The notes: generated by a model from the letters alone, not told the origin. A DNA stretch of 64,000 nt from Streptomyces griseiscabiei (GCF_020010925.1 NZ_JAGJBZ010000003.1:1116001-1180000), one strand, 5' to 3'. Numbered from the stretch's first letter, positions 25,670-33,470 are shown. Numbers and translations: made by a program.

Positions 25670-25978
25670 GTGCCGAAGCCTTATCCGGAAGAGTTCCGCG
25701 AGGACGTCGTGCGGGTCGCGAGGAACCGCGGCCCGGGTGTGACCGTTGAGCAGGTGGCCAAGGGCTTCGGGGTCCACCCGATGACGTTGTGGAAATGGAT
25801 GCGCAGGGCGGACATCGATGACGGGACCAAGCCCGGAGTGACCAGCCAGGAGAGCGGGGAACTGCGGGAAGCCCGTCGGCGGATCAAGCTGTTGGAGCAG
25901 GAGAACGAGGTTCTGCGCCGGGCGGCGGCCTATCTGTCGCAGGCGCATCTGCCGGGAAAAGGATCTACCCGCTCGTGA
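25670..25978 (+). CDS. IS3-family transposase OrfA
   Basis: A 102-aa DNA-binding subunit with the helix-turn-helix pattern KPYPEEFREDVVRVARN, VTVEQVAKGFGVHPMTLWKW and a C-terminal leucine-zipper-like heptad segment (ELREARRRIKLLEQENEVLR). The GTG at 25670 gives the usual N-terminus. Near the 3' end the sequence G-GGA-AAA-G in the OrfA frame is a classic slippery heptamer; a -1 shift there joins OrfA to OrfB to make the full transposase. Confidence 0.88.
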   Translation: MPKPYPEEFREDVVRVARNRGPGVTVEQVAKGFGVHPMTLWKWMRRADIDDGTKPGVTSQESGELREARRRIKLLEQENEVLRRAAAYLSQAHLPGKGSTRS

Positions 25979-26832
25979 AAGAGCTGGCCGGGGACGGGAC
26001 GCCCGTCGCGGTCACGTGCCGGGTCCTGAAGCTCGCCAGACAGCCCTACTACCGCTGGCTCGGCAAGCCGGTGCCTGACGCCATGCTGGAGGAGGCATAC
26101 CGCGCGAACGCGCTGTTCGACGCCCACCGCGACGACCCGGAGTTCGGCTACCGGTTCCTTGCCGATGAAGCCCGTGGTGCCGGTGCCGGGATGGCGGACC
26201 GGACCGCGTGGCGGATCTGCCGGGACAACCGCTGGTGGAGCGTGTTCGGGAAGAAGCGCGGCAGGAGCAAGAAGGCCGGCCCGCCGGTGCACGACGATCT
26301 CGTGAGCCGCAACTTCACCGCGTCCGGCCCGAACCGGCTATGGCTCGCGGACATCACCGAACACGCCACCGGTGAAGGGAAGTTGTACCTCTGCGCGGTC
26401 AAGGACGTCTACAGCAACAGGATCGTGGGCTACTCCATCGACGCGCGGATGAAGTCCCGCCTGGCCGTGACCGCTCTGGACAACGCCGTGGCCCGACGCG
26501 ATCACGTCGACGGGTGCATTCTGCACAGCGATCGCGGATCGCAGTTCCGGTCCCGGAAGTTCGTCCAGGCCCTCGACCGTCACCGGATGGCCGGCTCGAT
26601 AGGGCGGGTCGGGGCGGCAGGCGACAACGCGGCCATGGAGTCCTTCTTCAGCCTGCTGCAGAAGAACGTCCTCGACCGCCGGACCTGGACCACCCGCGAG
26701 GAACTGCGGATCGCGATCGTGACCTGGATCGAGAGGACCTACCACCGGCGCCGCAGACAAGCTGCACTCGGCCGACTGACCCCCGTCGAATTCGAGATCG
26801 CCATGACCACACCGGCCCTCCAGGCCGCGTGA
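25975..26832 (+). CDS. IS3-family transposase OrfB (DDE catalytic part)
   Basis: A 285-aa rve-type integrase domain. It has the HTH_21 region (FDAHRDDPEFGYRFLADEAR) and the catalytic DDE residues: first D in LWLADITEH, second D in LHSDRGSQF and E in NAAMESFFS, followed by RRRRQAALGRLTPVEFE. All catalytic residues are present and the frame is uninterrupted, so the element is potentially active. It overlaps orfA by four bases (GTGA) and lies in the -1 frame relative to it; in nature it is probably made mainly as the fusion. Confidence 0.92.
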   Translation: MKELAGDGTPVAVTCRVLKLARQPYYRWLGKPVPDAMLEEAYRANALFDAHRDDPEFGYRFLADEARGAGAGMADRTAWRICRDNRWWSVFGKKRGRSKKAGPPVHDDLVSRNFTASGPNRLWLADITEHATGEGKLYLCAVKDVYSNRIVGYSIDARMKSRLAVTALDNAVARRDHVDGCILHSDRGSQFRSRKFVQALDRHRMAGSIGRVGAAGDNAAMESFFSLLQKNVLDRRTWTTREELRIAIVTWIERTYHRRRRQAALGRLTPVEFEIAMTTPALQAA

Positions 26833-26996
26833 CCGAACCTGTCACCCGAACCTGCATCAGACCCAAGCGCCCTCCTGCGGATTGAGCTTCCGGCGCCGGT
26901 CCGGAGACGGGCTGGCGACACTTGGCTTCGCTTACTCCCCCGGGGGTAGCGAGCGTACTGCGCTGACGCGTTCGGCGTCGTTGCCGACAGGTGAGG

Positions 26997-27209
26997 TCAA
27001 CTCGAAATCCGTGCTCGTGTGCGATGGAGGGATATGCCTCGCCGCACCGTATGCAGCAGGGCAGTGAGGTCCCGGGGCTGGAAGTTCAGAATGACCGTCG
27101 GATCGTCGGACTCGCGGAGGTGCATTGTTCCGTCCGGGGTAGCGGCCAGTTCGAGGCAGTTGTTTCCCTCGCTGCTGTAGGACGACTTCTGCCAGTGGAG
27201 GGTGGGCAC
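26997..27209 (-). CDS. DUF397 domain protein
   Basis: A 70-aa protein with the DUF397 pattern: LHWQKSSYSSEGNNCLELA, then LRESDDPTVILNFQPRDLTALL. DUF397 proteins are small Streptomyces regulators found beside WhiJ-like XRE/DUF5753 regulators and are thought to bind or antagonise them. The GTG at 27209 lies 11 bp after the stop of the XRE gene, so the two form an operon. The larger open frame around it is not coding. Confidence 0.85.
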   Translation of the reverse strand: MPTLHWQKSSYSSEGNNCLELAATPDGTMHLRESDDPTVILNFQPRDLTALLHTVRRGISLHRTRARISS

Positions 27210-27220
27210 TTGGGAGCCTT

Positions 27221-28072
27221 TCAGAGGTCGTTGATGATCTCGCGGATCAGGTCTCGGGAGGCGGACTCCTTGAGGGCGACCGCCTCGAAGCGGGTCATGA
27301 ACGTGCGGTACTTCTCCAGCTGGAGGTCGGCGTGGAGGAATACGGACCCATGTTCGGCGTCGAGTTGCACGGTGTCCAGCTGGGGTACAGGGCCGTCGGC
27401 GTAGAGGACGGTCTGCCCGGCACCGGGGAACATGCCCGCTGCGTACGGGATGGCGAGCACGGTCACGTGGTTCAGTTCGCTCATTTCCATGACTTGCTCC
27501 AACTGTCCGCGCGTCACGTCTCGATCGCCGAACCGCATGCGCAGAGCTGCCTCGTGGATGACCGCGGTGTACGGGGTCGGGTTGGCCGCGAAGAGGATTC
27601 CCTGACGCTTGATGCGGTGGGAGACGCGGTACTCGATCTCTGGTGGGGACAGTTTCGGGATGGACTGCCGGAAGATCAGGCGCGCGTAGTCGGCCGTCTG
27701 GAACAGGCCTGGGATGTGGGCAACTTGGGCCGTACGGATCGCCGTCGAGTGGTGTTCGAGCTCGGCCAGGTCGAGCAGGCCGGAGGGGAGGGTCTCGCGA
27801 TACTCGTCCCACCAGTTGCGGGCCCGGCCGGCGGTCATGGCAGCCAAGGCCTCGATGTATGCCTCGTCCGAGCAGCCGTAGCTGTGGGCGAACATGCGGA
27901 CCCGATCCGCGCTGACCCCGAAGCGCCCGGCCTCGATGGAGCTGATGCGCGCTGAGTTGACGTTGAGTAGCTCGCCTGCCTCGCGGGCGTTCAAGCCGGC
28001 CCGCTGCCTCAGTTTGCGCAGCTCAACGCCTAGGCGCTGCTGTCGTTCGGTCGCTGCTGCCCTCGGCGGCAT
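27221..28072 (-). CDS. XRE-family regulator with DUF5753 (WhiJ-like)
   Basis: A 283-aa regulator. The N-terminal helix-turn-helix (about residues 14-70) reads LRKLRQRAGLNAREAGELLN and ARISSIEAGRFGVSADRV; the remaining ~190 residues form a DUF5753 domain with HIPGLFQTADYARLIF and VTVLAIPYAAGMFPGAGQTV. This family includes Streptomyces developmental regulators such as WhiJ. It is followed by its DUF397 partner and is divergent from an RsbW-like ATPase gene, the classic three-part arrangement. An inverted repeat at 28112-28130 in the divergent region may be its binding site. Confidence 0.92.
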   Translation of the reverse strand: MPPRAAATERQQRLGVELRKLRQRAGLNAREAGELLNVNSARISSIEAGRFGVSADRVRMFAHSYGCSDEAYIEALAAMTAGRARNWWDEYRETLPSGLLDLAELEHHSTAIRTAQVAHIPGLFQTADYARLIFRQSIPKLSPPEIEYRVSHRIKRQGILFAANPTPYTAVIHEAALRMRFGDRDVTRGQLEQVMEMSELNHVTVLAIPYAAGMFPGAGQTVLYADGPVPQLDTVQLDAEHGSVFLHADLQLEKYRTFMTRFEAVALKESASRDLIREIINDL

Positions 28073-28111
28073 GCTGTCCGCCCTTCACTCGTTGGGGTAA
28101 TGGTTTGACGT

Positions 28112-28130
28112 AGTAGGTAGTAACCCTACT
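28112..28130. promoter_or_regulatory. inverted repeat upstream of XRE regulator
   Basis: AGTAGG-N7-CCTACT lies 40 bp before the XRE start in a region with further TAGTA repeats. It is a candidate autoregulatory operator. Confidence 0.4.
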
Positions 28131-28335
28131 CCCGAACCTCTACTTTCAGTGGCGCAACAACTACTCAAAGTGGCGCCGAGGTTCAGGAAGCGCACCGCTT
28201 TGTCTGCGCACGGCGCAGGTATCCAGCGGCAGAGCCACCGCCCGCGTCACCCGACTTATCCGCCCGTCTCAGCCCGTCTGCTGCCCCTCAGTGCATGACA
28301 TCCATCCCCTCGTAGCTCAAAGAGGAGTTGCGTCC

Positions 28336-28788
28336 ATGACCGAACTCGCCCTCAACGCCCCCTTCGTGGACTCCCCATTCGACATCGACTGGGAGTACGT
28401 CCTCCGAATCCCCCACTCTTCCCTCGGCCCTGGCATCGTCCGCGCCCATGTGCGAGCCGTACTCACCCGCTACCAAGCCGATCCCACCGTGCTCGACAAC
28501 GCCCAACTCGTAGCCTCCGAATTGGTCACGAACTCCCTTGCTCATACGAGGGATTCGGTCGCTGTACGGCTTCTACGCGCCGACGGGCGGCTACGGCTGA
28601 GCGTGTGGGACAGCAGCCCATCTCTGCCGCGAGAGAGGCCGGGGCCGGGGCTCGACGCCGAGAGCGGGCGGGGGCTCTGGCTGTCGAGGACCTGCGCCGA
28701 CGAATGGGGGCATTACCTCGTTGTCAACGGGCGCCGTAGCGGCGGTGGCAAGGAGGTGTGGGCGGAGTGGGGTTTCCCGGGCGTATAG
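28336..28788 (+). CDS. RsbW-like ATP-binding regulatory protein
   Basis: A 150-aa HATPase_c protein of the anti-sigma type. The N box is QLVASELVTNSLAHTRDS, the G1-like part LSVWDSSPSLP and G2 ESGRGLWLSRTCADEWG. AGAGGAG nine bases upstream supports the ATG at 28336 over an earlier in-frame start. It is divergent from the XRE/DUF5753 gene and completes the frequent Streptomyces cassette of XRE regulator, DUF397 protein and small ATPase, whose biochemical logic is still unclear. Confidence 0.85.
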   Translation: MTELALNAPFVDSPFDIDWEYVLRIPHSSLGPGIVRAHVRAVLTRYQADPTVLDNAQLVASELVTNSLAHTRDSVAVRLLRADGRLRLSVWDSSPSLPRERPGPGLDAESGRGLWLSRTCADEWGHYLVVNGRRSGGGKEVWAEWGFPGV

Positions 28789-28790
28789 GC

Positions 28791-28829
28791 GAGAGGGCCG
28801 CCCGTTCGTGGAGGACGGGCGGCCCCCTC
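28791..28829. terminator. bidirectional hairpin terminator
   Basis: GGGCCGCCCGT pairs with ACGGGCGGCCC around a 9-nt loop, and the stem extends with one mismatch to GAG/CTC. It lies between the convergent ATPase and secreted-protein genes and can serve both. Confidence 0.8.
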
Positions 28830-28882
28830 AGGAGCTATGGCTTGCTTCGGGATGAGAAGAAGCGCGATGTGTGCCCCACGTG

Positions 28883-29674
28883 TCAGGCCTCGCAGCCGCC
28901 CACCCGGCGGGTGCTCACCGCGATGTCGTCCATCCGCATCTCGAATGCGGCCGGTGCCGGGTTCGCCTGGTACAGCTGCCAACCCAGCTTCAGCTTGTCG
29001 AAGGTAGGGAAGGTGAAGTCGTCCGACGTGCCGCCGTGGTTCTTCGTGGAGACGGTCAGGTCGGGCTGGGGGACGCCGTCGAGGTAGACCGTGACGCGGT
29101 TGTCCGTGGCGTCCAGGTGGAATTCCACGCACTGCCACTTGCCGGCGACCGCCGGGGCCGACGTCTTCCAGTTGGTCCAGTCGCCCGTCGGGCCCAGGTC
29201 GGAGCCGACGCCCCAGAAGTTGCCCTTGTCGGTGGGGGCGTACTGGCCGCCGAGGGGGCGGACGAGGGTGGGGGAGTCGGAGCCGGAGGCTTCCGCGAGG
29301 GTCCAGTGGGCCCAGTCGGGGGCCGTGGGGAACTCGGTCACCCGCAGCCGCATCCGGGCCCAGAAACTGTTGCCGGGTGGGGCGAGATCGGACAGCACCA
29401 TGAAGGCGCGGCCGTTGCCCTCGGTGCGGAGGTGGAGTTCGCGGCCCTGGCCGGCGATGCCGCGCTCGACCGTCAGCGTGCCGTTGGATGTGTCGGTGGT
29501 CCAGCCCTGGCCCTTGGTCACCGGGCCGAGGGGGAGGTGGTCGAAGTTCTCCCGGAGGAGCGTGCCGCCGTACGGGTCGTGCGGGACGGGCGTCGCCGAG
29601 GCTGTGGGGGGTATCGCGATCAGGATCGCGGCCGCGGCCGACAGCGCGGCCGCGGCTTTCCTCAGGATGGTCAT
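28883..29674 (-). CDS. secreted concanavalin/jelly-roll-like protein (Cip1-like)
   Basis: A 263-aa exported protein. The signal peptide is clear: KAAAALSAAAAILIAIPPTASA. The mature part is beta-rich, with LLRENFDHLPLG, FWARMRLRVTEFPTAPDWAHW, KWQCVEFHLDATDNRVTVYL and a final disulfide candidate in RRVGGCEA. This resembles secreted lectin-like proteins related to fungal Cip1 and polysaccharide lyases, so carbohydrate binding or cleavage is plausible; no catalytic residues could be assigned. It stands alone. Confidence 0.65.
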   Translation of the reverse strand: MTILRKAAAALSAAAAILIAIPPTASATPVPHDPYGGTLLRENFDHLPLGPVTKGQGWTTDTSNGTLTVERGIAGQGRELHLRTEGNGRAFMVLSDLAPPGNSFWARMRLRVTEFPTAPDWAHWTLAEASGSDSPTLVRPLGGQYAPTDKGNFWGVGSDLGPTGDWTNWKTSAPAVAGKWQCVEFHLDATDNRVTVYLDGVPQPDLTVSTKNHGGTSDDFTFPTFDKLKLGWQLYQANPAPAAFEMRMDDIAVSTRRVGGCEA

Positions 29675-29835
29675 GCGGTCAGTGTGTGATCAACAGCCAA
29701 ATCCGTCACGGGTGTTGGACGCGATCCGGCCAGGCGGCGACTCTCCGGACGGCCAGCACCCGCGGGGAGTGCCGAAGGGGCACCCGGCGAGGCGCGACGC
29801 TTCCACGGGACACGCGGGCAGGCGCGAGCGCCGGA

Positions 29836-30153
29836 CTACGCCACCACCACCCGGGTCCCGTTGAAGTTCGCGACGATCTCCAACTCCCCGCCCAGGGCCT
29901 CCACGTAAGCCGCGACCGTGCCCACCTCGGCGGACTCGGTCCTGCCGCGCTCGATGGCCGACACCCGTTCCTGTCGCACGTGCATACGGTCGGCCACCTC
30001 ACGCTGGGTGAGGCCGAGTTCCCTGCGCATCTCGGCCAACCGGTGCGCACGTGCTTCGGCGACCATGCGCCGGGCACCCGCCATGATCTCGTCCAGGTCC
30101 TCGGTGTCGAAGACCTCTTCCTTGACCTCGTCCCATGAGTGGAAGCTGGTCAT
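29836..30153 (-). CDS. XRE-type antitoxin (HigA-like)
   Basis: A 105-aa protein. The N-terminus (SWDEVKEEVFDTEDLDEI) is a typical toxin-contacting arm and the C-terminal half is a helix-turn-helix: RLAEMRRELGLTQREVADRM and RQERVSAIERG. AGGAGA before the ATG at 30153 fixes the start; the longer open frame includes untranslated leader. It lies 20 bp after the toxin gene. The toxin-first order and fold match the HigBA class. Confidence 0.85.
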   Translation of the reverse strand: MTSFHSWDEVKEEVFDTEDLDEIMAGARRMVAEARAHRLAEMRRELGLTQREVADRMHVRQERVSAIERGRTESAEVGTVAAYVEALGGELEIVANFNGTRVVVA

Positions 30154-30173
30154 CGTTCTGTCTCCTTGTGACG

Positions 30174-30536
30174 TCACCGGACCAGGTGGTCCAGCCACTC
30201 GGTATAGCGTTCCTCGGCCAGGGGGATCGCGCGGCGGTACCACGCCGTCCAGCGGCCCGCCTTGTCGTCCGCGACCAGGAGCACCGCGCTGCGCTCGGGG
30301 TCGAAGGCGAAGAGGATCCGTATCTCCGTGTCGCCGGTGGAACCGGGGCGCAGTTCCTTGAGGTGATGCATGGCGGAACCCCTGATCCGGTCCACCAGAG
30401 GGCGCCCGAGGTCCGGGCCCTCCTCCACCAGCGCCTGAATCGCCTGGCCCACCAGCCGTGCCGTGGTGCGGTCGTCCTTGCGCAGCCCGTGCAGCCAGTC
30501 GCGGACATCCCCGGTCAGTTCAAGATGCCAGGTCAT
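30174..30536 (-). CDS. RelE/HigB-type (phage Gp49-like) toxin
   Basis: A 120-aa protein of the RelE-like mRNA interferase group (PF05973 type). It shows VRDWLHGLRKDDRTTARLV, VDRIRGSAMHHLKELRPG and TEIRILFAFDPERSAVLLVA, then DDKAGRWTAWYRRAIPLAEE; R and K residues in these segments are the usual ribosome-contact positions. It is first in a two-gene operon with the HigA-like antitoxin. TAGTAC repeats just upstream (30551-30572) are candidate operator elements. Confidence 0.85.
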   Translation of the reverse strand: MTWHLELTGDVRDWLHGLRKDDRTTARLVGQAIQALVEEGPDLGRPLVDRIRGSAMHHLKELRPGSTGDTEIRILFAFDPERSAVLLVADDKAGRWTAWYRRAIPLAEERYTEWLDHLVR

Positions 30537-30550
30537 CAGCGATCACCGTG

Positions 30551-30582
30551 TAGTACGTGTGCATACTAGTACCCTGGTGTAC
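30551..30582 (-). promoter_or_regulatory. toxin-antitoxin promoter/operator region
   Basis: TAGTAC occurs at 30551-30556 and 30567-30572, with a further TGTAC at 30578-30582, immediately before the toxin gene. On the minus strand this gives a TAGTAT -10-like box. Spaced repeats of this type are typical of toxin-antitoxin autoregulation. Confidence 0.4.
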
Positions 30583-31058
30583 TGACCGCTATCCGGTCCG
30601 ACAGCCCGGCGTGGATCACCCGATGGAGTGGCCCCGCTTCCGCAGGCCGCTTTCGCCCTGCCTCCAGTGCTACTCGCGGGGGCAACTCGCCCTCGGTGCG
30701 GGGAAGGCGGCCCCCGAGCCGGCCGTCGGCGACGCCAACGGAAGCCGAACGGGGCGGAACAGGGAACGGAACCACGCAGACCGGCTGACTCCCTCGCGAG
30801 GGCGACCGTATGCTCGATGTCATTCTCAGCAAGGCGATGCTGCTCGCCGCGGACACGGGGATCACGGAACTGACGATCGTCGGCCGGCTGTCACGGCCGA
30901 CGACGATCGGGGACTGTGACTCCGCCCACATGCGGGAGTCGGTCCGGCCCCGGCCGAAGTAACAACTTCTCTCCGGGCCCTTCCCTCCTGCAATATGACG
31001 GACAGCCCATAGTGAGTTATTCAGCCGCTCAAGCAAACAACACGCAGGAGTCAGTACC
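30583..31058. other. intergenic region with two hairpins
   Basis: 476 bp with no recognisable gene. It holds a 10-bp stem at 30877-30903 (TCGTCGGCCG with CGGCCGACGA) and a second stem GACTCC with GGAGTC around 30918-30940. A 50-codon frame at 30810-30962 covers both hairpins. The downstream end carries the promoter and GCAGGAG ribosome site of the TM2 gene. Confidence 0.45.
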
Positions 31059-31562
31059 GTGACCGAGCAGCCTCAGCAGCCCGCTCAGCCCCCGCAGCCG
31101 CCGCAGCCCGGATACGGGTACCCGGGCGCCGCCCCCGGCCAGCCGGGCGCCAACCCGTACGGGGCTCCGCAGGGCGGCGGCTACCAGCAGCCGGGCGCGG
31201 GCCAGCCCGGCTACGGTTACCCGCAGCAGGGCGGCTATCCCCAGCAGGGCGGCTACCCCCAGGGCGGCGGCTACCAGGTGCCGCCCGCGCCGGGTGGCGC
31301 GTACACCGGCGACCCCAACGCCCCGTACGGGTACGACCCCTACGGCCGCCCGTACTCCGACAAGTCGAAGATCGTCGCCGGCGTCCTCTCGCTGTTCCTG
31401 GGCTCCTTCGGCGTCGGCCGCTTCTACATCGGCCATGTCGGCCTCGGCGTCGCGCAGCTCCTCACCTGCGGCGGCCTCGGCATCTGGGCCCTGGTCGACG
31501 GCATCATCCTGCTGACCAGCAGCAACACCACGGACTCCAACGGACGTGTCCTGCGTGGCTGA
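31059..31562 (+). CDS. TM2-domain protein with Pro/Gln/Gly-rich N-terminus
   Basis: A 167-aa membrane protein. The first ~95 residues are a repetitive Q/P/G/Y-rich region ([33 protein letters not shown]); the rest is a TM2 domain with [40 protein letters not shown] and a second helix [15 protein letters not shown]. The function of TM2 proteins is not established. GCAGGAG upstream supports the GTG start. The next gene (DUF2752) overlaps its 3' end, and a shorter TM2 paralogue lies 0.7 kb downstream. Confidence 0.9.
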   Translation: MTEQPQQPAQPPQPPQPGYGYPGAAPGQPGANPYGAPQGGGYQQPGAGQPGYGYPQQGGYPQQGGYPQGGGYQVPPAPGGAYTGDPNAPYGYDPYGRPYSDKSKIVAGVLSLFLGSFGVGRFYIGHVGLGVAQLLTCGGLGIWALVDGIILLTSSNTTDSNGRVLRG

Positions 31563-31953
31563 GCGCGGCCCCAGCACCCTCCGGCATCCGGCGGCGGCAC
31601 CCTTCGCGGTGGCCGCCGCCGGGCTGGCGGGCGCCGCGTACCTGTACGGCACCGACCCGCACGAGCCCGGCCATCTGCTGCCCCAGTGCCCGTTCCGCTA
31701 TGTGACCGGGCTGCTCTGCCCCGCCTGCGGGGGCACCCGCATGGTGTACGACCTGATGCACGGCCAGTTCGCCGCCGCGTGGCACGACAACCGGGTGCTG
31801 CTGCTCGCCGCGCCCTTCGCGCTCGCCCTGCTCGGCCGCTGGTCCGTCGAGGGCCTGCGCGGTCGCCGCTGGCGCCCCGAACTGAAGCCCCGCACCCAGG
31901 CCTTGATCCTGGGCATCGCGGTGACGTGGACGATCGTCCGCAACCTGCGCTGA
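31555..31953 (+). CDS. DUF2752 membrane protein
   Basis: A 132-aa protein with three hydrophobic segments and the DUF2752 signature [20 protein letters not shown], whose C-x-x-CGGTR core could bind metal or form disulfides. The GTG at 31555 overlaps the stop of the TM2 gene (31560-31562); a GTG at 31546 is an alternative. DUF2752 genes are often beside TM2 genes, so the two probably cooperate in the membrane. Confidence 0.88.
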   Translation: MAERGPSTLRHPAAAPFAVAAAGLAGAAYLYGTDPHEPGHLLPQCPFRYVTGLLCPACGGTRMVYDLMHGQFAAAWHDNRVLLLAAPFALALLGRWSVEGLRGRRWRPELKPRTQALILGIAVTWTIVRNLR

Positions 31954-32263
31954 GCGGCCCCACTTCCCCCATCGCCTCGCCGTAAATCCCTTACGCCCGC
32001 TTTATGTTGCCCAGTTGTCGCAAGTTGGCTGGAATCGGATCACGGAATCGGAACGATCGCTCGAATCCTCTCCCATGCGCCCCTTGTGTCTCACTACGCT
32101 GCAAGCGCTGCAGGGGGGATGACGGGGGATACGTCGTGCTCGATCGTTGGCCGGTATTTGCCGTGCCCGATCGCTGCCGGTTCAGTGCCGCGCCTTCTCT
32201 CCTGGGATCCCCCCGGAGCAATCCGCTTCGGTTATTCAGTCAGTACATCCAGGAGTTATTTCC
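31954..32263. other. long leader before second TM2 gene
   Basis: 310 bp without a gene. It contains a direct repeat GGAATCGGA (32031-32039 and 32044-32052), a purine-rich GGGGGGATGACGGGGGATAC stretch near 32110 and AGGAG before the downstream ATG. No clear riboswitch fold was recognised. Confidence 0.4.
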
Positions 32264-32527
32264 ATGACCGTCCCCACCCCTGACGCTCCCTTCGGCCACG
32301 ACCCGCAGGGGCGCCCGTACTCCGACAAGTCGAAGATCGTCGCCGGCATTCTGCAGCTCTTCCTCGGCACGCTCGGCATCGGCCGCTTCTACGTCGGTTC
32401 CGTCGGCGTGGGTGTCGCCCAGCTCCTCACCTGCGGTGGTCTGGGCTTCTGGTCCCTGATCGACGGCATCCTGTTCCTCACGAGCAACGACCGCACCGAC
32501 GCGCAGGGCCGCGTCCTGCGCGGCTGA
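32264..32527 (+). CDS. short TM2-domain protein
   Basis: An 87-aa paralogue of the 31059 protein with almost only the TM2 domain: [40 protein letters not shown] and GFWSLIDGILFLTSNDRTDA. The ATG at 32264 with AGGAG upstream is preferred to upstream starts. It ends in the same VLRG as its larger neighbour, pointing to a local duplication in which the Q/P-rich extension was gained or lost. Confidence 0.9.
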   Translation: MTVPTPDAPFGHDPQGRPYSDKSKIVAGILQLFLGTLGIGRFYVGSVGVGVAQLLTCGGLGFWSLIDGILFLTSNDRTDAQGRVLRG

Positions 32528-32647
32528 TCGCGCGGAGGATCGCCGCTCAGGTGATCACCCGAAGGGCCTCGTCCACCGCGGAGCTTTCCCCGAAGCTCCG
32601 CGCGGGGACGGGGCCCTCGTGCGTGGGGCGGCCCGCGGACGCCGGGA

Positions 32648-32689
32648 AAGCCGGAAGGCCCGCAGAGGGATCTGCGGGCCTTCCGGCTT
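32648..32689. terminator. perfect 19-bp bidirectional terminator
   Basis: AAGCCGGAAGGCCCGCAGA pairs perfectly with its complement around a GGGA loop. It lies 19 bp beyond the sdhB stop and 120 bp after the second TM2 gene, so it can end both convergent transcripts. Confidence 0.88.
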
Positions 32690-32708
32690 CGAAGAACGGG
32701 CCGAGGGA

Positions 32709-33470
32709 TCAGAAGCGGCGCGTGATGAGCGCCCGCTTCACCTCCTGGATCGCCTTGGTGACCTCGATACCGCGCGGGCAGGCGTCCGTGCAGTTGAACG
32801 TCGTACGGCAACGCCACACGCCGTCACGGTCGTTGAGGATCTCCAGCCGCTGCTCACCGGCCTCGTCACGCGAGTCGAAGATGAAGCGGTGGGCGTTGAC
32901 GATCGCGGCCGGACCGAAGTACTGGCCGTCGTTCCAGAACACCGGGCACGAGGACGTGCACGCGGCGCAGAGGATGCACTTCGTGGTGTCGTCGAACCGC
33001 TCACGGTCCTCGGCGGTCTGGAAGCGCTCGCGCGTCGGCTCGTTGGTGTCCTTCGTGATCAGGAAGGGCATCACGTCCCGGTACGCCTGGAAGAACGGCT
33101 CCATGTCCACGACCAGGTCCTTCAGGACCGTGAGGCCCTTGATGGGCTCGACCGTGATCGGCTTCTCGGGGTTGATGTCCTTGATCAGCGTCTTGCAGGC
33201 CAGCCGGTTCTTGCCGTTGATCCGCATAGCGTCCGACCCGCAGATGCCGTGGGCGCAGGAGCGGCGGAAGGTCAGGGTGCCGTCCTCGTCCCACTTGATC
33301 TTGTGCAGACCGTCGAGGACGCGCTCCTTGGGGTCGATCTCCAGGACGAAGTCCTGCCAGCTCGCCTCGGCCGCGACCTCGGGGTTGAACCGGCGCACGC
33401 GGAACGTGACCGTGATGTACGGGGAGGCCGCGGACTCCGCCTCGACCTTGTCCAGAACAGGGGTAGCCAT
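32709..33470 (-). CDS. sdhB: succinate dehydrogenase iron-sulfur subunit
   Basis: A 253-aa iron-sulfur subunit of complex II that carries electrons from FAD to the membrane quinone site. The [2Fe-2S] site is in RRSCAHGICGSDAMRING with LAC following; an Asp takes the third ligand position, as in E. coli SdhB. The [4Fe-4S] and [3Fe-4S] ligands are in CILCAACTSSCPVFW and FNCTDACPRGI. The start overlaps the sdhA stop in TGATG, so expression is coupled. It is the last gene of the sdhCDAB operon, followed by a strong terminator. Confidence 0.96.
   Translation of the reverse strand: MATPVLDKVEAESAASPYITVTFRVRRFNPEVAAEASWQDFVLEIDPKERVLDGLHKIKWDEDGTLTFRRSCAHGICGSDAMRINGKNRLACKTLIKDINPEKPITVEPIKGLTVLKDLVVDMEPFFQAYRDVMPFLITKDTNEPTRERFQTAEDRERFDDTTKCILCAACTSSCPVFWNDGQYFGPAAIVNAHRFIFDSRDEAGEQRLEILNDRDGVWRCRTTFNCTDACPRGIEVTKAIQEVKRALITRRF

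Larger units (their letters stand above)
25601..26864 (+). mobile_element. IS3-family insertion sequence, apparently intact
   Basis: A 1264-bp element bounded by 24-bp terminal inverted repeats: GGGTCTGATGCA-cga-TCGGGTGAC at 25601-25624 and its complement with two mismatches at 26841-26864. It carries two overlapping genes, orfA (25670-25978) and orfB (25975-26832), arranged for -1 frameshifting. No matching short direct repeat is visible at the two ends (left flank ...TAGA, right flank AAGC...), so flanking DNA may have been rearranged after insertion. Confidence 0.88.

Noticed and set aside
30810..30962. 50-codon frame with coding-like GC3
   Set aside because: It has no convincing ribosome site or family and coincides with two hairpins; it was kept as an observation, not annotated as a gene.
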